Counted from the first letter of the stretch, positions 17,977 through 26,626 are shown. The stretch: DNA of 64,000 nucleotides from Paenibacillus caseinilyticus (GCF_027533645.1 NZ_JAQAGY010000021.1:1-64000), one strand, 5' to 3'. A program made the numbers and translations. The notes: generated from the letters alone by a model not told the origin.

Positions 17977-18463
17977 GAGATTGAACCAGGCGCCATGCGG
18001 CTTTTTGTCGTTAACGGACGACAACATGATACTGGATATTAACGATACGCTCAGCCGGTGGCTTGGTTACGATCCCCGCAGCCTGCGGGGACGCCCCTTT
18101 CATTCGATTCTGGCCGTCTCCAGCCGGATCTTCTATCACATCTACTTCTTCCCGCTGATCCGGTTGAACGGGAATGTCGAGGAGATGTATCTTTCCCTGC
18201 TCACCAAATCCGATGTGGAGTTCCCCGTGCTGCTCAACGCGGTACGCCGGGAGCAGCACGGGATGTTCGTTAATGAGTGCGTCTTCGTCCCGATGCGCCG
18301 CCGGATGGAGTATGAACAAAAGATTTTCTCGGCCGAAGGCGCCGCCTTCAAAGCCCAGGCCGAGCTGAACCGGCTGCAGAAAGCGCTGGAAGCGAAGCAG
18401 CGGGAACTCCAGGAGCTGGACGCAAAGATCGCCAGGCTTACGGCAGGAGACGAGCTGGCCTAA
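17960..18463 (+). CDS. PAS-coiled-coil protein, RsbP-like but lacking the phosphatase domain
   Basis: 167 aa. The N-terminal PAS domain ([20 protein letters not shown]... [17 protein letters not shown], about residues 11-120) is followed by a charged coiled coil ([25 protein letters not shown], about 130-160), and the protein then stops. B. subtilis RsbP has PAS, coiled coil and a PP2C phosphatase; here the PP2C part is absent and no phosphatase gene follows. The gene overlaps rsbQ and is the obvious RsbQ partner, so it may signal through a phosphatase or other output encoded elsewhere. ATG 17960 has AGGAAG upstream; ATG 17969 is the alternative. Confidence 0.85.
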   Translation: MNVMDERLNQAPCGFLSLTDDNMILDINDTLSRWLGYDPRSLRGRPFHSILAVSSRIFYHIYFFPLIRLNGNVEEMYLSLLTKSDVEFPVLLNAVRREQHGMFVNECVFVPMRRRMEYEQKIFSAEGAAFKAQAELNRLQKALEAKQRELQELDAKIARLTAGDELA

Positions 18464-18500
18464 CCGCTGCCGGGCTTCGCAGCCCTGCACTCTGCACGTG

Positions 18501-18552
18501 AACGACCCCGCCCATACAAAAGAGCATGCTCTTTTGTATGGGCGGGGTCGTT
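18501..18552 (+). terminator. Terminator formed by a perfect 52-base palindrome
   Basis: AACGACCCCGCCCATACAAA begins an arm whose exact complement follows with no intervening loop base: 26 bp of perfect symmetry centred on GCATGC, then TGTTTTTC on the plus strand. It ends the rsbQ-PAS unit. Arms this long and exact are unusual for a simple terminator. Confidence 0.85.
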
Positions 18553-18599
18553 TGTTTTTCATTCGGTATTATTGTATGGCGTGCAGCATCCGCGCCCTC

Positions 18600-18662
18600 T
18601 CAAGCCGGATTCCATGCGGCTTCCCACACGTGGCCATCCGGGCCCAGGAAGTGCCCGAGCAG
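18600..18662 (-). pseudogene. Remnant of a glyoxalase/VOC-family gene (C-terminal end only)
   Basis: The minus strand reads GRLLGHFLGPDGHVWEAAWN then Pro-Ala and a stop. This matches the usual last strand of VOC (glyoxalase/bleomycin-resistance) proteins, GYFADPDGHLWEVAWNP. The rest of the gene is missing: the SH3-protein gene ends at 18674, immediately upstream. It suggests that a deletion or rearrangement joined the two. Confidence 0.6.
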
Positions 18663-18673
18663 CCGCCCCAGAC

Positions 18674-19450
18674 TCAGTCTATTTTCTCCAGCTCCGCGTC
18701 TAATGTCTGAATCCAACGCTCCCCTTGCGGCAGCTGCACCCGGTACCACCGATCGATGTGGTTCGGGAAATTCGCTTCTTGCCATATCCCTTTCACTTGA
18801 GCCTCTCCGGCTCCAACAGGTTCCCCCTCTCCTTCGCCATTGTAAGGTACAAGATAGGCCCGCTCGCTTCCCATGAGCTTCACCTTGTAGTCTGCCGGCT
18901 CTTCGCGGACATCCTCCATCAGAGCGGGATTGAGTATCCATTTGGGTCCGAGCCAGGTGGTGTCGACCCGGTACCAGACTCCGCTCTTGCCGGCGGCGCT
19001 CATCGCGTTCACGACATACTTGGGTCCGTAGGTCGCAGATGCCGACGAATTCAGCTTCTGCGGAGAGAGGGCCTGCCCCGTATCCGTCCGCACGTCCGGC
19101 AGATCGTACAGCTTGGCTGTACCGAGCAGCGTCAGCGGCCGGCTTTCCTCCGTGTAGGTGCCGTACAGCACATCATCCCCGTCGCGGATCCAGCGGTCCC
19201 CCTCCCATGTTCGGATCTTCAGCCATTCGTTCTCCGTCCGTTCATCGTAATAATCGATCGCCTCTCCTTCAGCGAGCCTCACGCTCTGCACCGGGGCCAG
19301 AGCCGACCTGCCGGGAGCCGCACCTTTGCTTAGATACAGCGGTGTTGTTCCAATGATGACCACGGTCTGTTCCGGACCGGCTGCAGCGCCACCGCTCAGC
19401 CCCATCACCATAGAAGCTGTGATGCCAAGGACTAAGATCCATCTTCTCAT
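18674..19450 (-). CDS. Secreted protein with SH3-like repeats
   Basis: 258 aa. A signal peptide (RRWILVLGITASMVMGLSGG then AAAGP) is followed by three SH3-like units, each ending in a Trp pair: EWLKIRTWEGDRWI (about 75-90), WYRVDTTWLGPKWI (about 155-170) and WYRVQLPQGERWIQT (about 235-250). Such repeats usually bind cell-wall peptides or act as surface adaptors. ATG 19450 was chosen (AGGAGG 8 bases upstream); the adjoining GTG at 19453 is possible. It stands alone. Function is otherwise unknown. Confidence 0.75.
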   Translation of the reverse strand: MRRWILVLGITASMVMGLSGGAAAGPEQTVVIIGTTPLYLSKGAAPGRSALAPVQSVRLAEGEAIDYYDERTENEWLKIRTWEGDRWIRDGDDVLYGTYTEESRPLTLLGTAKLYDLPDVRTDTGQALSPQKLNSSASATYGPKYVVNAMSAAGKSGVWYRVDTTWLGPKWILNPALMEDVREEPADYKVKLMGSERAYLVPYNGEGEGEPVGAGEAQVKGIWQEANFPNHIDRWYRVQLPQGERWIQTLDAELEKID

Positions 19451-19626
19451 CACCCATTCCTCCTATTGTATTGTCTAGTCCTTTCAACGAGGGAGGCGGG
19501 AAGAATGTTGCTGCTGGAGATTCATTTCCCGGACCGCTTCCGGTATACTCTTGCTAACAAGCCATGCCCATAGACAGCCCTTGGGATGGGGAATCGGAAA
19601 GGGAAACCGAACGGAGGAGAATCAAG

Positions 19627-20544
19627 ATGAAGCACGGAAGTCTGTATGCATCGGCATTGACCGAAGGCGAATATCGTCCGCAAGCCGTCGCCTATTACTA
19701 TAAGCAGTGGAACGGATTCCGGATGCCGTATCACCGGCACGATGCCACCGAGATCATGTTCATCATCTCCGGCAGCTGCACGGTCGAAGCAGAACGGTCT
19801 CCCGGGCAGTACACGTGCGAGACGTTGAAGAAAGGCGACTTCATCCTGCTCGACGCGAACGTGGCGCACCGGCTGTTCGTCGAGGAAGAAGCGCCGTGCC
19901 GGATGCTGAATGTGGAGTTTTATTTTCATCCGGAACCGGGGGTTGCCCCGTCGGTCGGACAGCTGGCCGCCAAGGAGGCCAGCATGAAGGCGCTGCTCCT
20001 CTCCCCTGCTCCCTATCTCGTGCTGAACGACCCGGATGAGGTGTACCACACGCTGAAGAGCCTGGTGCTCGAGCTCGATGCCGGCGTACCGGACGATGAA
20101 GGGGTGATGGCCCAGCTGCTGTTCTCCCAGCTCCTCCTCCGCATAGCACGCCTCCGGCAGTCGGCGGAGCAAAGCGCGGGGCAGCCGGCGGAGTTCTATG
20201 TGCTGCGCTGCATCGGTTATATGCGGCAGCATTATGACCAAGACCTGCGCGTGAAGCAGATCGCCGCGATCGTGAATCTCCATCCGGGCTACTTGCAGCG
20301 GATATTCAAGGGGCAGACCGGGCGGACTCTCACCGAATTCTTGACGGAGATCCGGATGGAGAAGGCCAAAATGCTGCTCCTGCAGACGGATATTCCGGTC
20401 ATCGACATCTCCGGTTATGTCGGCGTCGGCAGCAGGCAGTATTTTCATCTTCTGTTCAAGAAGTACACGGGATTAACGCCGGTGGCGTTCCGCCAATCGG
20501 GAGTCAGGCAAAAGGGGTCCACAGTACCAAGTGAGGATTTTTGA
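19627..20544 (+). CDS. AraC-family transcriptional regulator
   Basis: 305 aa. N-terminal cupin-type sensor domain (MPYHRHDATEIMFIISG near residues 34-50, GDFILLDANVAHRL near 75-90) and C-terminal AraC double helix-turn-helix (LRVKQIAAIVNLHPGYLQRIFK, then DISGYVGVGSRQYFHLLFKK; about 205-300). ATG 19627 was chosen for GGAGGAG 8 bases upstream; the frame is open to 19564 without a better site. It lies directly upstream of the GH4 glycosidase gene on the same strand, so it probably controls that gene in response to a sugar. Confidence 0.9.
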   Translation: MKHGSLYASALTEGEYRPQAVAYYYKQWNGFRMPYHRHDATEIMFIISGSCTVEAERSPGQYTCETLKKGDFILLDANVAHRLFVEEEAPCRMLNVEFYFHPEPGVAPSVGQLAAKEASMKALLLSPAPYLVLNDPDEVYHTLKSLVLELDAGVPDDEGVMAQLLFSQLLLRIARLRQSAEQSAGQPAEFYVLRCIGYMRQHYDQDLRVKQIAAIVNLHPGYLQRIFKGQTGRTLTEFLTEIRMEKAKMLLLQTDIPVIDISGYVGVGSRQYFHLLFKKYTGLTPVAFRQSGVRQKGSTVPSEDF

Positions 20545-20586
20545 CAGTGCTCCCTTCAGAAGGTCACAATATTGATAACGCTTCCG
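20541..20586 (+). promoter_or_regulatory. Promoter of the GH4 gene with a cre-like site
   Basis: TTGACA (20541-20546, overlapping the araC-type stop codon), an 18-base spacer and CACAAT (20565-20570) form a plausible promoter. TGATAACGCTTCCG (20573-20586) just downstream resembles the CcpA catabolite-responsive element TGWNANCGNTNWCA with two mismatches, a position suited to roadblock repression. Confidence 0.45.
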
Positions 20587-20652
20587 CTCTCCCGCTGATA
20601 CAATAGGCTGCAGGACACACCACCCTATACCACCTTACGGAGGCTGAAGATT

Positions 20653-22161
20653 ATGTCATTTAAGGTAGCTTTTATCGGCGCAGGAAGTATCGGCTTCACC
20701 CGCGGACTGCTCCGCGATCTGCTGTCCGTACCGGAGTTCCGGGAGATTGAAGTGGCTTTTACGGATATCAGCCACCCTAACCTCGACATGGTGACGGAGC
20801 TGTGCCAGAGGGATATCCGGGAGAACGGGCTGGCGATCGCCATTCAGTCAACGACCGACCGCCGGGAAGCGCTGCAGGGGGCCAAGTACGTCTTCTGCAC
20901 GATCCGTGTGGGTGGACTGGCAGCCTTCGCGACGGATGTGGACATCCCGCTCCGGTACGGAGTCGACCAATGCGTCGGCGACACCCTGTGTGCCGGCGGC
21001 ATCATGTACGGCCAACGCGGCATCGCCGAAATGATGAAGATCTGCCAGGATATCCGCGAAGTCGCCGCAAGCGATGTGCTGCTCCTGAATTATGCAAATC
21101 CGATGGCAATGCTGACCTGGGCCTGCAATCAGTATGGCGGCGTGAGGACGATCGGCCTGTGCCACGGCGTACAGGGCGGGCACTGGCAGATCGCGGAAGC
21201 GTTCGGCCTGCCGAAGAAGGAAGTCGATATCATCTGTGCGGGAATCAACCACCAGACCTGGTATATCCAGATCCGTCACCAAGGCGAGGACTTGACAGGC
21301 AGGCTGCTGGAAGCGTTCGAGAAGCATCCGGATTTCAGCCGGACGGAGAAGGTACGGATCGACATGCTGCGCCGCTTCGGTTATTACAGCACCGAATCGA
21401 ACGGCCATCTCAGCGAGTATGTGCCCTGGTACCGCAAGCGCCCCGAAGAGATCATGGAGTGGATTGACCTCGGATCGTGGATTAACGGGGAAACGGGCGG
21501 GTATCTGCGCGTGTGCACCGAGGGCCGCACCTGGTTCGAGACGGACTTCCCGAACTGGATGAAAGAGGCTCCGTACGAGTACAAGCAGGAGCTGCGCGGT
21601 GAGGAGCATGGCTCCTATATCATCGAAGGCCTGGAGACCGGCCGGGTATACCGGGGCCACTTCAATGTCGTCAACAACGGGGTCATCGCGAACCTGCCCC
21701 CCGATGCCGTGATCGAAGCCCCCGGCTATGCGGACCGCAACGGCATCTCGATGCCGCGGATCGGCGAGCTGCCCCTCGGGCCGGCCGCCGTATGCAATGC
21801 CAGCATCTCCGTCCAGCGGCTGGCTGTAGAAGCGGCCATCCGGGGCGATGATCTCCTGCTGCGCCAAGCCTTCCTGATGGACCCGCTCGTCGGAGCCGTC
21901 TGCAATCCGAAGGAAGTATGGCAGATGGTCGACGAAATGCTCGCTGCCCAGGAAGCGTGGCTGCCGCAGTACGGGGATGCTATCGCGCAGGCCAAAGCGC
22001 GGCTCGCAGCGGGCGGCCTGATCCCCACACGCGACAATTATGAGGGAGCCGCTCGACTCAAGGTCAAGACCGTCGAGGAAATGCAGGCCAACCGCGAGGA
22101 AGCCAGCAAGAATGCAGCGGAAGCCGATAAAGGCAAGGACCGTGCAGCTGCGGGGCAGTAA
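20653..22161 (+). CDS. Glycoside hydrolase family 4 protein, alpha-galactosidase-like
   Basis: NAD- and Mn-dependent GH4 glycosidase, cytoplasmic. The N-terminal nucleotide-binding loop (VAFIGAGSIGFTRG, residues 5-18), NYANPMAML near 160, the metal-binding Cys in GLCHGVQGG (about 177) and His in GINHQTWY (about 200) are all present. 502 aa, with a charged Ala/Glu-rich tail after about 480. ATG 20653 has GGAGG 9 bases upstream. The sequence looks most like the MelA-type alpha-galactosidase branch; alpha-glucosidase or galacturonidase activity cannot be excluded. Paired with the upstream AraC regulator. Confidence 0.85.
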   Translation: MSFKVAFIGAGSIGFTRGLLRDLLSVPEFREIEVAFTDISHPNLDMVTELCQRDIRENGLAIAIQSTTDRREALQGAKYVFCTIRVGGLAAFATDVDIPLRYGVDQCVGDTLCAGGIMYGQRGIAEMMKICQDIREVAASDVLLLNYANPMAMLTWACNQYGGVRTIGLCHGVQGGHWQIAEAFGLPKKEVDIICAGINHQTWYIQIRHQGEDLTGRLLEAFEKHPDFSRTEKVRIDMLRRFGYYSTESNGHLSEYVPWYRKRPEEIMEWIDLGSWINGETGGYLRVCTEGRTWFETDFPNWMKEAPYEYKQELRGEEHGSYIIEGLETGRVYRGHFNVVNNGVIANLPPDAVIEAPGYADRNGISMPRIGELPLGPAAVCNASISVQRLAVEAAIRGDDLLLRQAFLMDPLVGAVCNPKEVWQMVDEMLAAQEAWLPQYGDAIAQAKARLAAGGLIPTRDNYEGAARLKVKTVEEMQANREEASKNAAEADKGKDRAAAGQ

Positions 22162-22209
22162 GGCGGGATGGCCTCGCCCATACAACCCATAGGAATAGCT
22201 TGGCCGCAT

Positions 22210-22257
22210 GCGGCCCCCCTCCAACCGTACCGTTCGGAGGGGGGCCGCTTCTTTTTT
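22210..22257 (+). terminator. Terminator of the GH4 gene
   Basis: GCGGCCCCCCTCC (22210-22222) and GGAGGGGGGCCGC (22236-22248) form a perfect 13-bp GC stem followed by TTCTTTTTTT. Confidence 0.9.
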
Positions 22258-22728
22258 TGGGGAAGTCTCCAGCTGCCGGACCTGCCCTCACTTGGAACGT
22301 ATCATCCGAACGAATCTATTCCTAGTCAAGCGGGGTGCGGTACAGTGCCCGTATAGAAGCTTAAAATCGAAGCTTAGAATCGAAGCGGAAAATGAAGACG
22401 GAAAATCGAAACTTCCAAAGGAAACATCGAGTATCATACAAGCGGCGACGGCAGCCCCCGATCTCCCTCATCAACGGGGGATCCGGAACCATCGAAGGAT
22501 GGATGAAACTGCTGCCCGGCTTGGCAGGATTTCCACGGTATCTGCCTACAATCGTCTTGGCGTAACGGGCAGCGATAAGCCGAAGGAGCTCCAGGACGGG
22601 CTCGCCATCGTCGAAACTTTGCGGGAAGTATTGCATCCATATTGCTTACGATCATTATACTTCTTGTCGGCGCTTGGTTTTTGTTCTGGGAAGGTGTCTA
22701 TCAGCTTGAAAAGTAATTCAGGTAAACA
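22258..22728. other. Gap without a convincing gene; possible membrane-protein remnant
   Basis: No complete gene is visible. At 22356-22405 a degenerate short tandem repeat (AAGCTTAGAATCG-like units) occurs. At 22621-22716 the plus strand reads AGSIASILLTIIILLVGAWF then LFWEGVYQLEK and a stop, a typical last transmembrane segment. No start codon fits, since a stop lies 15 codons upstream of it, so this may be the tail of a decayed small membrane-protein gene or chance. Confidence 0.35.
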
Positions 22729-22766
22729 AATAGAAAGAGGACTACCCCCGTAGTCCCCTTTCTATT
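22729..22766 (-). terminator. Terminator of the small membrane protein gene
   Basis: AATAGAAAGAGGACTAC (22729-22745) and GTAGTCCCCTTTCTATT (22750-22766) pair with one mismatch around a 4-base loop. On the minus strand the stem is followed by TGTTTACC. It sits 115 bases past the stop codon at 22881. Confidence 0.7.
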
Positions 22767-22880
22767 AAAGCCCGTTATGGATGCTTATCCTCTGGCATTT
22801 CTCGATGTTCTTTACCTCATCGCCCGAGGCAGCCTTTACTTCAAGAGTCCCGCTCCCATAACAAATTGGTACCACCTGCT

Positions 22881-23162
22881 TCATTGGCCTGCTGCCAAGG
22901 CAAAAATAACCCCAATTATAATGATATACAATCCAATAAACACGGCAGCAATCAGAAGGCTTGCTTTCGCGAAATTGGCCTTATTCTCATTGGCGCCGCC
23001 ACCGAATGCCCAAACAAAAAGCATGATGATGTTCACTAGCGGGATGGCCAGAATGAGGGAGGTAATGACCCAGTCCTTAACGGACATCACCTTCTTCTTC
23101 GGATCTCCCGGGTTCGCATAAAACGTGGGTTGGGACGGCTGTGGCTGTTGCTGCATTTCCAT
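22881..23162 (-). CDS. Small two-helix membrane protein of unknown function
   Basis: 93 aa. A Gln/Pro-rich cytoplasmic head (MEMQQQPQPSQPTFYANPGD) is followed by two transmembrane segments (about 31-53, WVITSLILAIPLVNIIMLFV; and about 66-90, ASLLIAAVFIGLYIIIIGVI), joined by a short loop GGGANENKANFAK. This arrangement is common in uncharacterised Firmicute membrane proteins. ATG 23162 has GAGGAGA 9 bases upstream; a longer frame to 23195 lacks one. No neighbour suggests a role. Confidence 0.7.
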   Translation of the reverse strand: MEMQQQPQPSQPTFYANPGDPKKKVMSVKDWVITSLILAIPLVNIIMLFVWAFGGGANENKANFAKASLLIAAVFIGLYIIIIGVIFALAAGQ

Positions 23163-23199
23163 GATCTCAAGTCTCCTCTGATGTATTGGGCACAAAAAT

Positions 23200-23231
23200 G
23201 CACCTATCCCCCGGTCCGGGAGAACAGGTGC
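23200..23231 (-). promoter_or_regulatory. Terminator-like hairpin in the leader of the small membrane gene
   Basis: GCACCTATCCCCCGG and TCCGGGAGAACAGGTGC pair across 23200-23231. On the minus strand the stem is followed by ATTTTTGTG, only about 35 bases before the start codon at 23162. With no gene upstream to terminate, it may act as an attenuator. A second GC hairpin (GGCTGCGC / GCGCAGCC, near 23358-23379) lies further upstream. The remainder of 23232-23513 shows nothing else. Confidence 0.4.
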
Positions 23232-23513
23232 TTCCTGTTCTTACTGATAACTTATCGTATACGTGCCCTTACACATTGTAAACTAAGTATTACACAATGA
23301 CAATACATCTATGCCGCTTCGAGCAGCCAAAATCGGCCATCGGGTTAGCGTTTCACTCGGCTGCGCCCCGGCGCAGCCCATCGGCGGGGAGGAGCAGTAC
23401 TGAGCTATAAGTCTACCCAACACACATTTAACATGATAAACTATCGTTATAACTTGACCTTTTACCATGTACTGGGCCTCGTTATATTTTCACATTGTAA
23501 CCGGAGGGACTAC

Positions 23514-24722
23514 ATGCAAACATTCATACTCAAGTGGAACCAAATGAGCCTGGTCAAACGAATACTGGCGGGGATTATTGTAGGGACGGTCCTGGCTTTG
23601 GCTCTTCCAGGTGCCAAAGGAATCGCCATCTTCGGTTCCTTATTCGTCAATGCTTTGAAGGCGGTTGCACCTTTATTGGTCCTGCTTCTGGTCATGGCCG
23701 CCATCTCCAAACATCAAAAGGGCCGGCAGACGAATATGAAGTCGATCCTTGCCCTCTATGGGCTAAGCACATTTCTGGCGGGGCTGATCGCCGTTATAGC
23801 CAGCTTTATATTTCCGGTCAGCCTGTCCCTTGTCAAGGGTACTGGTGACCTGTCCCCGCCTCAAGGCATCGTCGAAGTGCTGAAGACCTTACTGTTCCAA
23901 GTAGTCGACAACCCTGTGAATGCGCTGATGCATGCCAATTATATCGGTATCCTGACTTGGGCGATCCTGCTTGGCTTCGTCTTGCGAAATGCCAATGACA
24001 GCACCAAAGACTTGCTTACCGATGCTGCGGATGGCGTATCCCAAATCGTCAAATGGGTCATCAATCTCGCGCCGCTTGGCATCATGGGACTGGTGTTCAA
24101 CTCCATTACCGAGAGCGGTCTCTCTTCCTTGCTCGATTACGGAAAATTACTTCTCGTTCTTATCGGATGCATGCTGTTTATGGCGCTTGTTGTTAATCCA
24201 TTGATCGTCTACGTGAACATTCGCCGAAATCCTTATCCCCTGGTGCTCACCTGCCTGAGGGAGAGCGGGATTACCGCTTTCTTCACCCGCAGTTCCGCTG
24301 CGAACATTCCAGTGAACATGAGATTGTGCGAAAAATTAGGGCTGGATTCAAATACATACTCGGTATCCATTCCCTTAGGGGCTACGATTAATATGGCAGG
24401 CGCCGCCGTGACGATTTCCGTCTTGACGCTTGCTACGGTACATACGCTTGGTATTGAAGTGGATTTTGCCACGGCCTTTCTGCTCAGCGTCCTATCCGCT
24501 GTGGCTGCCGCAGGCGCTTCCGGTGTGGCCGGCGGGTCGCTCCTGCTCATCCCCCTGGCGTGCAGCATCTTCGGCATTCCGAATGATATTGCGGTCCAGG
24601 TCGTGGGTGTAGGCTTCATCATCGGGGTTCTGCAGGATTCCTTTGAAACCTCGCTGAATTCCTCCTCTGACGTTCTGTTTACAGCTACAGCCGAGTATGC
24701 GAAGAAGCGTAAAGCAGCATAG
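23514..24722 (+). CDS. sstT: Sodium:serine/threonine symporter SstT
   Basis: 402-aa dicarboxylate/amino acid:cation symporter of the DAACS family. The features match SstT: an N-terminal [17 protein letters not shown] helix, [14 protein letters not shown] in the re-entrant serine-rich loop (about residue 260), [13 protein letters not shown] and [20 protein letters not shown] in the substrate/Na-binding region (about 290 and 365). Eight transmembrane helices are expected. ATG 23514 has CGGAGGG 6 bases upstream; an upstream in-frame start at 23433 has none. Single-gene unit ending at a strong terminator. Confidence 0.9.
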   Translation: MQTFILKWNQMSLVKRILAGIIVGTVLALALPGAKGIAIFGSLFVNALKAVAPLLVLLLVMAAISKHQKGRQTNMKSILALYGLSTFLAGLIAVIASFIFPVSLSLVKGTGDLSPPQGIVEVLKTLLFQVVDNPVNALMHANYIGILTWAILLGFVLRNANDSTKDLLTDAADGVSQIVKWVINLAPLGIMGLVFNSITESGLSSLLDYGKLLLVLIGCMLFMALVVNPLIVYVNIRRNPYPLVLTCLRESGITAFFTRSSAANIPVNMRLCEKLGLDSNTYSVSIPLGATINMAGAAVTISVLTLATVHTLGIEVDFATAFLLSVLSAVAAAGASGVAGGSLLLIPLACSIFGIPNDIAVQVVGVGFIIGVLQDSFETSLNSSSDVLFTATAEYAKKRKAA

Positions 24723-24790
24723 ATCAAGATGTAGCGCTCTGAAGTACCATGATCGGTATTGTCCACCGACGGATTATACCGCAGGGGACA

Positions 24791-24835
24791 GCACACCAAA
24801 AGACGAGGCCGCACCGGCCTCGTCTTTTGGTGTGC
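24791..24835. terminator. Bidirectional terminator between convergent genes
   Basis: GCACACCAAAAGACGAGGCC and GGCCTCGTCTTTTGGTGTGC are perfect 20-bp complements around the 5-base loop GCACC. The stem carries A/T runs on both sides, so it serves both sstT (plus) and the deacetylase gene (minus). Confidence 0.9.
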
Positions 24836-24851
24836 GCCAAGCGCCGCTGCC

Positions 24852-25730
24852 TCACTCCCGGTGCAGATCCACCTTCAGCATCCGCTCTACGGCGCGCCGT
24901 GTGATCGTCTTGTCCAGCTGCTCGGGGTCGATGCTCGGGTTGCCCGCGTTGATCCGGGGGATCTGCATCGGGTCATCGCTGCGATCCGACATGCGGCTGC
25001 TCACCGTGAATCCATAGCGGATGCCCGCAGAGCCGATGAGCTCCGACGCCTCGGCCGTGTACATGCCGAATGGATAGGCATAGGCATCCACGGGCTGCGG
25101 GACCAGCTGCTGCAGCTCCTGAATGCAGGATTCCGTATCGCTCCGGATACGAGAGCGGTAAGCTTCCTGCGACTCCTCCGCTCCTTCCTCCTGCTGTCGG
25201 GTCGTCAGCAACGGCTTGCCATCCTTCTTCTTATGGAGCCGGTGGGAGTGGCATTGAAATTCAATCAGGTCCGTCTCCGATGCGATCTGCCGGATCTGCT
25301 GTGCCGATATAGCGGGGATCATGGGCGGGGGGCCTTCTCCCAAATCCTCCGTGACGACGAAATTCACCGCCGGAATCCCAAGTTCGCGCAGTACGGGATA
25401 GGCGTACTCATAGAAGCTCTCGTAGCCATCGTCGAAGGTGACAAGCACGGCCCGCTTCGGCACAGAGCCGCCCGTCCGGTATTCGCGGAACTGCTGCATG
25501 GTAATGAAGGCATACCCTTGGCCGAGCAGGTAGGTGAGCTGGCGGCGAAACAGCTCCGGTGTAATCGTCACGCTGCTCTTCTGGGTCTCGCTGATATGGT
25601 GGTACGTCAGGATGGCGACCTGATCGCGGTGGGTCAGCGCACCCACGGGGTACGCCGATACGGCCAGCAGCAGGACTGCCGCGACGAGCAGCAGCCCCTT
25701 GACCCACAGCGGTTTGCGCTTCCTGGGCAT
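24852..25730 (-). CDS. Membrane-anchored polysaccharide deacetylase
   Basis: 292 aa. An N-terminal signal anchor (VKGLLLVAAVLLLAVSAYPV, residues 10-29) is followed by an NodB-type carbohydrate-esterase family 4 domain: ILTYHHIS (about 39), VTFDDGYES (about 98, with the metal/catalytic Asp pair), a metal His in FQCHSHRLH (about 160) and YAYPFGMY (about 218). It probably deacetylates peptidoglycan or a cell-wall polysaccharide outside the cell. ATG 25730 has GAGGAGA 12 bases upstream. Single gene. Confidence 0.9.
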   Translation of the reverse strand: MPRKRKPLWVKGLLLVAAVLLLAVSAYPVGALTHRDQVAILTYHHISETQKSSVTITPELFRRQLTYLLGQGYAFITMQQFREYRTGGSVPKRAVLVTFDDGYESFYEYAYPVLRELGIPAVNFVVTEDLGEGPPPMIPAISAQQIRQIASETDLIEFQCHSHRLHKKKDGKPLLTTRQQEEGAEESQEAYRSRIRSDTESCIQELQQLVPQPVDAYAYPFGMYTAEASELIGSAGIRYGFTVSSRMSDRSDDPMQIPRINAGNPSIDPEQLDKTITRRAVERMLKVDLHRE

Positions 25731-25888
25731 TTCTTAAGCTCATCTCCTCATGCTGTACTGCCAGGCTTCCCTGCAGTTCGAATTAACTGTACGAGTATAA
25801 CGTATGGCTCCCGAGCTGTTAAGCGGTTTTGGGGATTCTAAATAAAAATTTATGATCGATCAAAATAGTAAAGCTTATGTAAAGTTGG

Positions 25889-25931
25889 TTGACATCTGGC
25901 AGGAAATTCACAATAATGAGAATGATTTTCA
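25889..25931 (+). promoter_or_regulatory. Promoter with Fur-box-like operator upstream of doxX
   Basis: TTGACA (25889-25894), a 17-base spacer and AATAAT (25912-25917) make a good sigma-A promoter. TGAGAAT-G-ATTTTCA (25917-25931) overlaps its downstream edge and fits the 7-1-7 Fur-family box TGATAATnATTATCA, with its own half-sites complementary at 6 of 7 positions. Iron, zinc or peroxide control (Fur/Zur/PerR) is therefore likely. Confidence 0.7.
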
Positions 25932-25959
25932 TTTATTCATTGGATAGGGAGTGGCTTTG

Positions 25960-26472
25960 ATGTTGATCCGGTTCTTGCAGAACAACTTGCTTGTCAGCTT
26001 TGTTTTGACTGCAGTGCGTATTTACTTAGGTTGGTCGTGGCTGAAAGCAGGCTGGGGAAAAATCGCCGGCGGTTCGTTCAGCGCTGAAGGCTTTCTGCTC
26101 GGAGCCGTCAAGAAAGCGGGCGGAGAGAATCCGTCCGTGCAGCCCTGGTGGGCCGACTTTTTGCAAAGTGTTGCCATCCCTAATGTTGGGATCTTTAACA
26201 TCCTGGTCCCCTGGGGAGAATTGCTTGTTGGCCTCGGCCTCATTCTGGGTTCGTTCACCGCCTTCGCGGCATTGATGGGCATGCTCATGAATTTTGCTTA
26301 CATGTTCTCGGGAACAACCAGCACGAATCCCCAGATGGTTGTGATGGAGCTGCTGATCGTGGCTGCGGCTGCAAATGCCTCCAAAATCGGCGTAGACCGG
26401 TGGTTCCTGCCTTACCTTCAGCATGTATTGAATCCACGGAAGAGTAAGGATCCCTCTTTGAAGAGTGCCTAA
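25960..26472 (+). CDS. DoxX-family membrane protein
   Basis: 170-aa integral membrane protein of the DoxX/DoxD family with four hydrophobic segments (about 10-35, 75-100, 102-125, 127-145) and the family start RIYLGWSWLKAGWGKI. Relatives are linked to redox or thiosulfate/quinol metabolism, but function is usually unknown. ATG 25960 was chosen (GGGAG about 10 bases upstream); a GTG at 25951 is possible. Its promoter overlaps a Fur-box-like site, hinting at a metal- or oxidative-stress role. Confidence 0.82.
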   Translation: MLIRFLQNNLLVSFVLTAVRIYLGWSWLKAGWGKIAGGSFSAEGFLLGAVKKAGGENPSVQPWWADFLQSVAIPNVGIFNILVPWGELLVGLGLILGSFTAFAALMGMLMNFAYMFSGTTSTNPQMVVMELLIVAAAANASKIGVDRWFLPYLQHVLNPRKSKDPSLKSA

Positions 26473-26556
26473 TCATTCGCCAGCGCGAAGACAAACTCCC
26501 TTTACCGTTAGAGCGAAGGAGTTGAGTCGATGAATGAAAATCCTTCACCCCATTCC

Positions 26557-26585
26557 AATGCCCCTTAGCAAGGGGCATTTTTTTT
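26557..26585 (+). terminator. Terminator of doxX
   Basis: AATGCCCCTT-AGC-AAGGGGCATT followed by TTTTTT on the plus strand. Confidence 0.9.
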
Positions 26586-26626
26586 GAAATATTATTGCAG
26601 CCTGCATCTGTAAAGTAAAATGGGCA

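Noticed and set aside
22208..22753. 181-codon open frame downstream of the GH4 gene
   Set aside because: It crosses the GH4 terminator and ends inside another hairpin; composition is unlike a real protein. A different frame there has a transmembrane tail and is noted separately.
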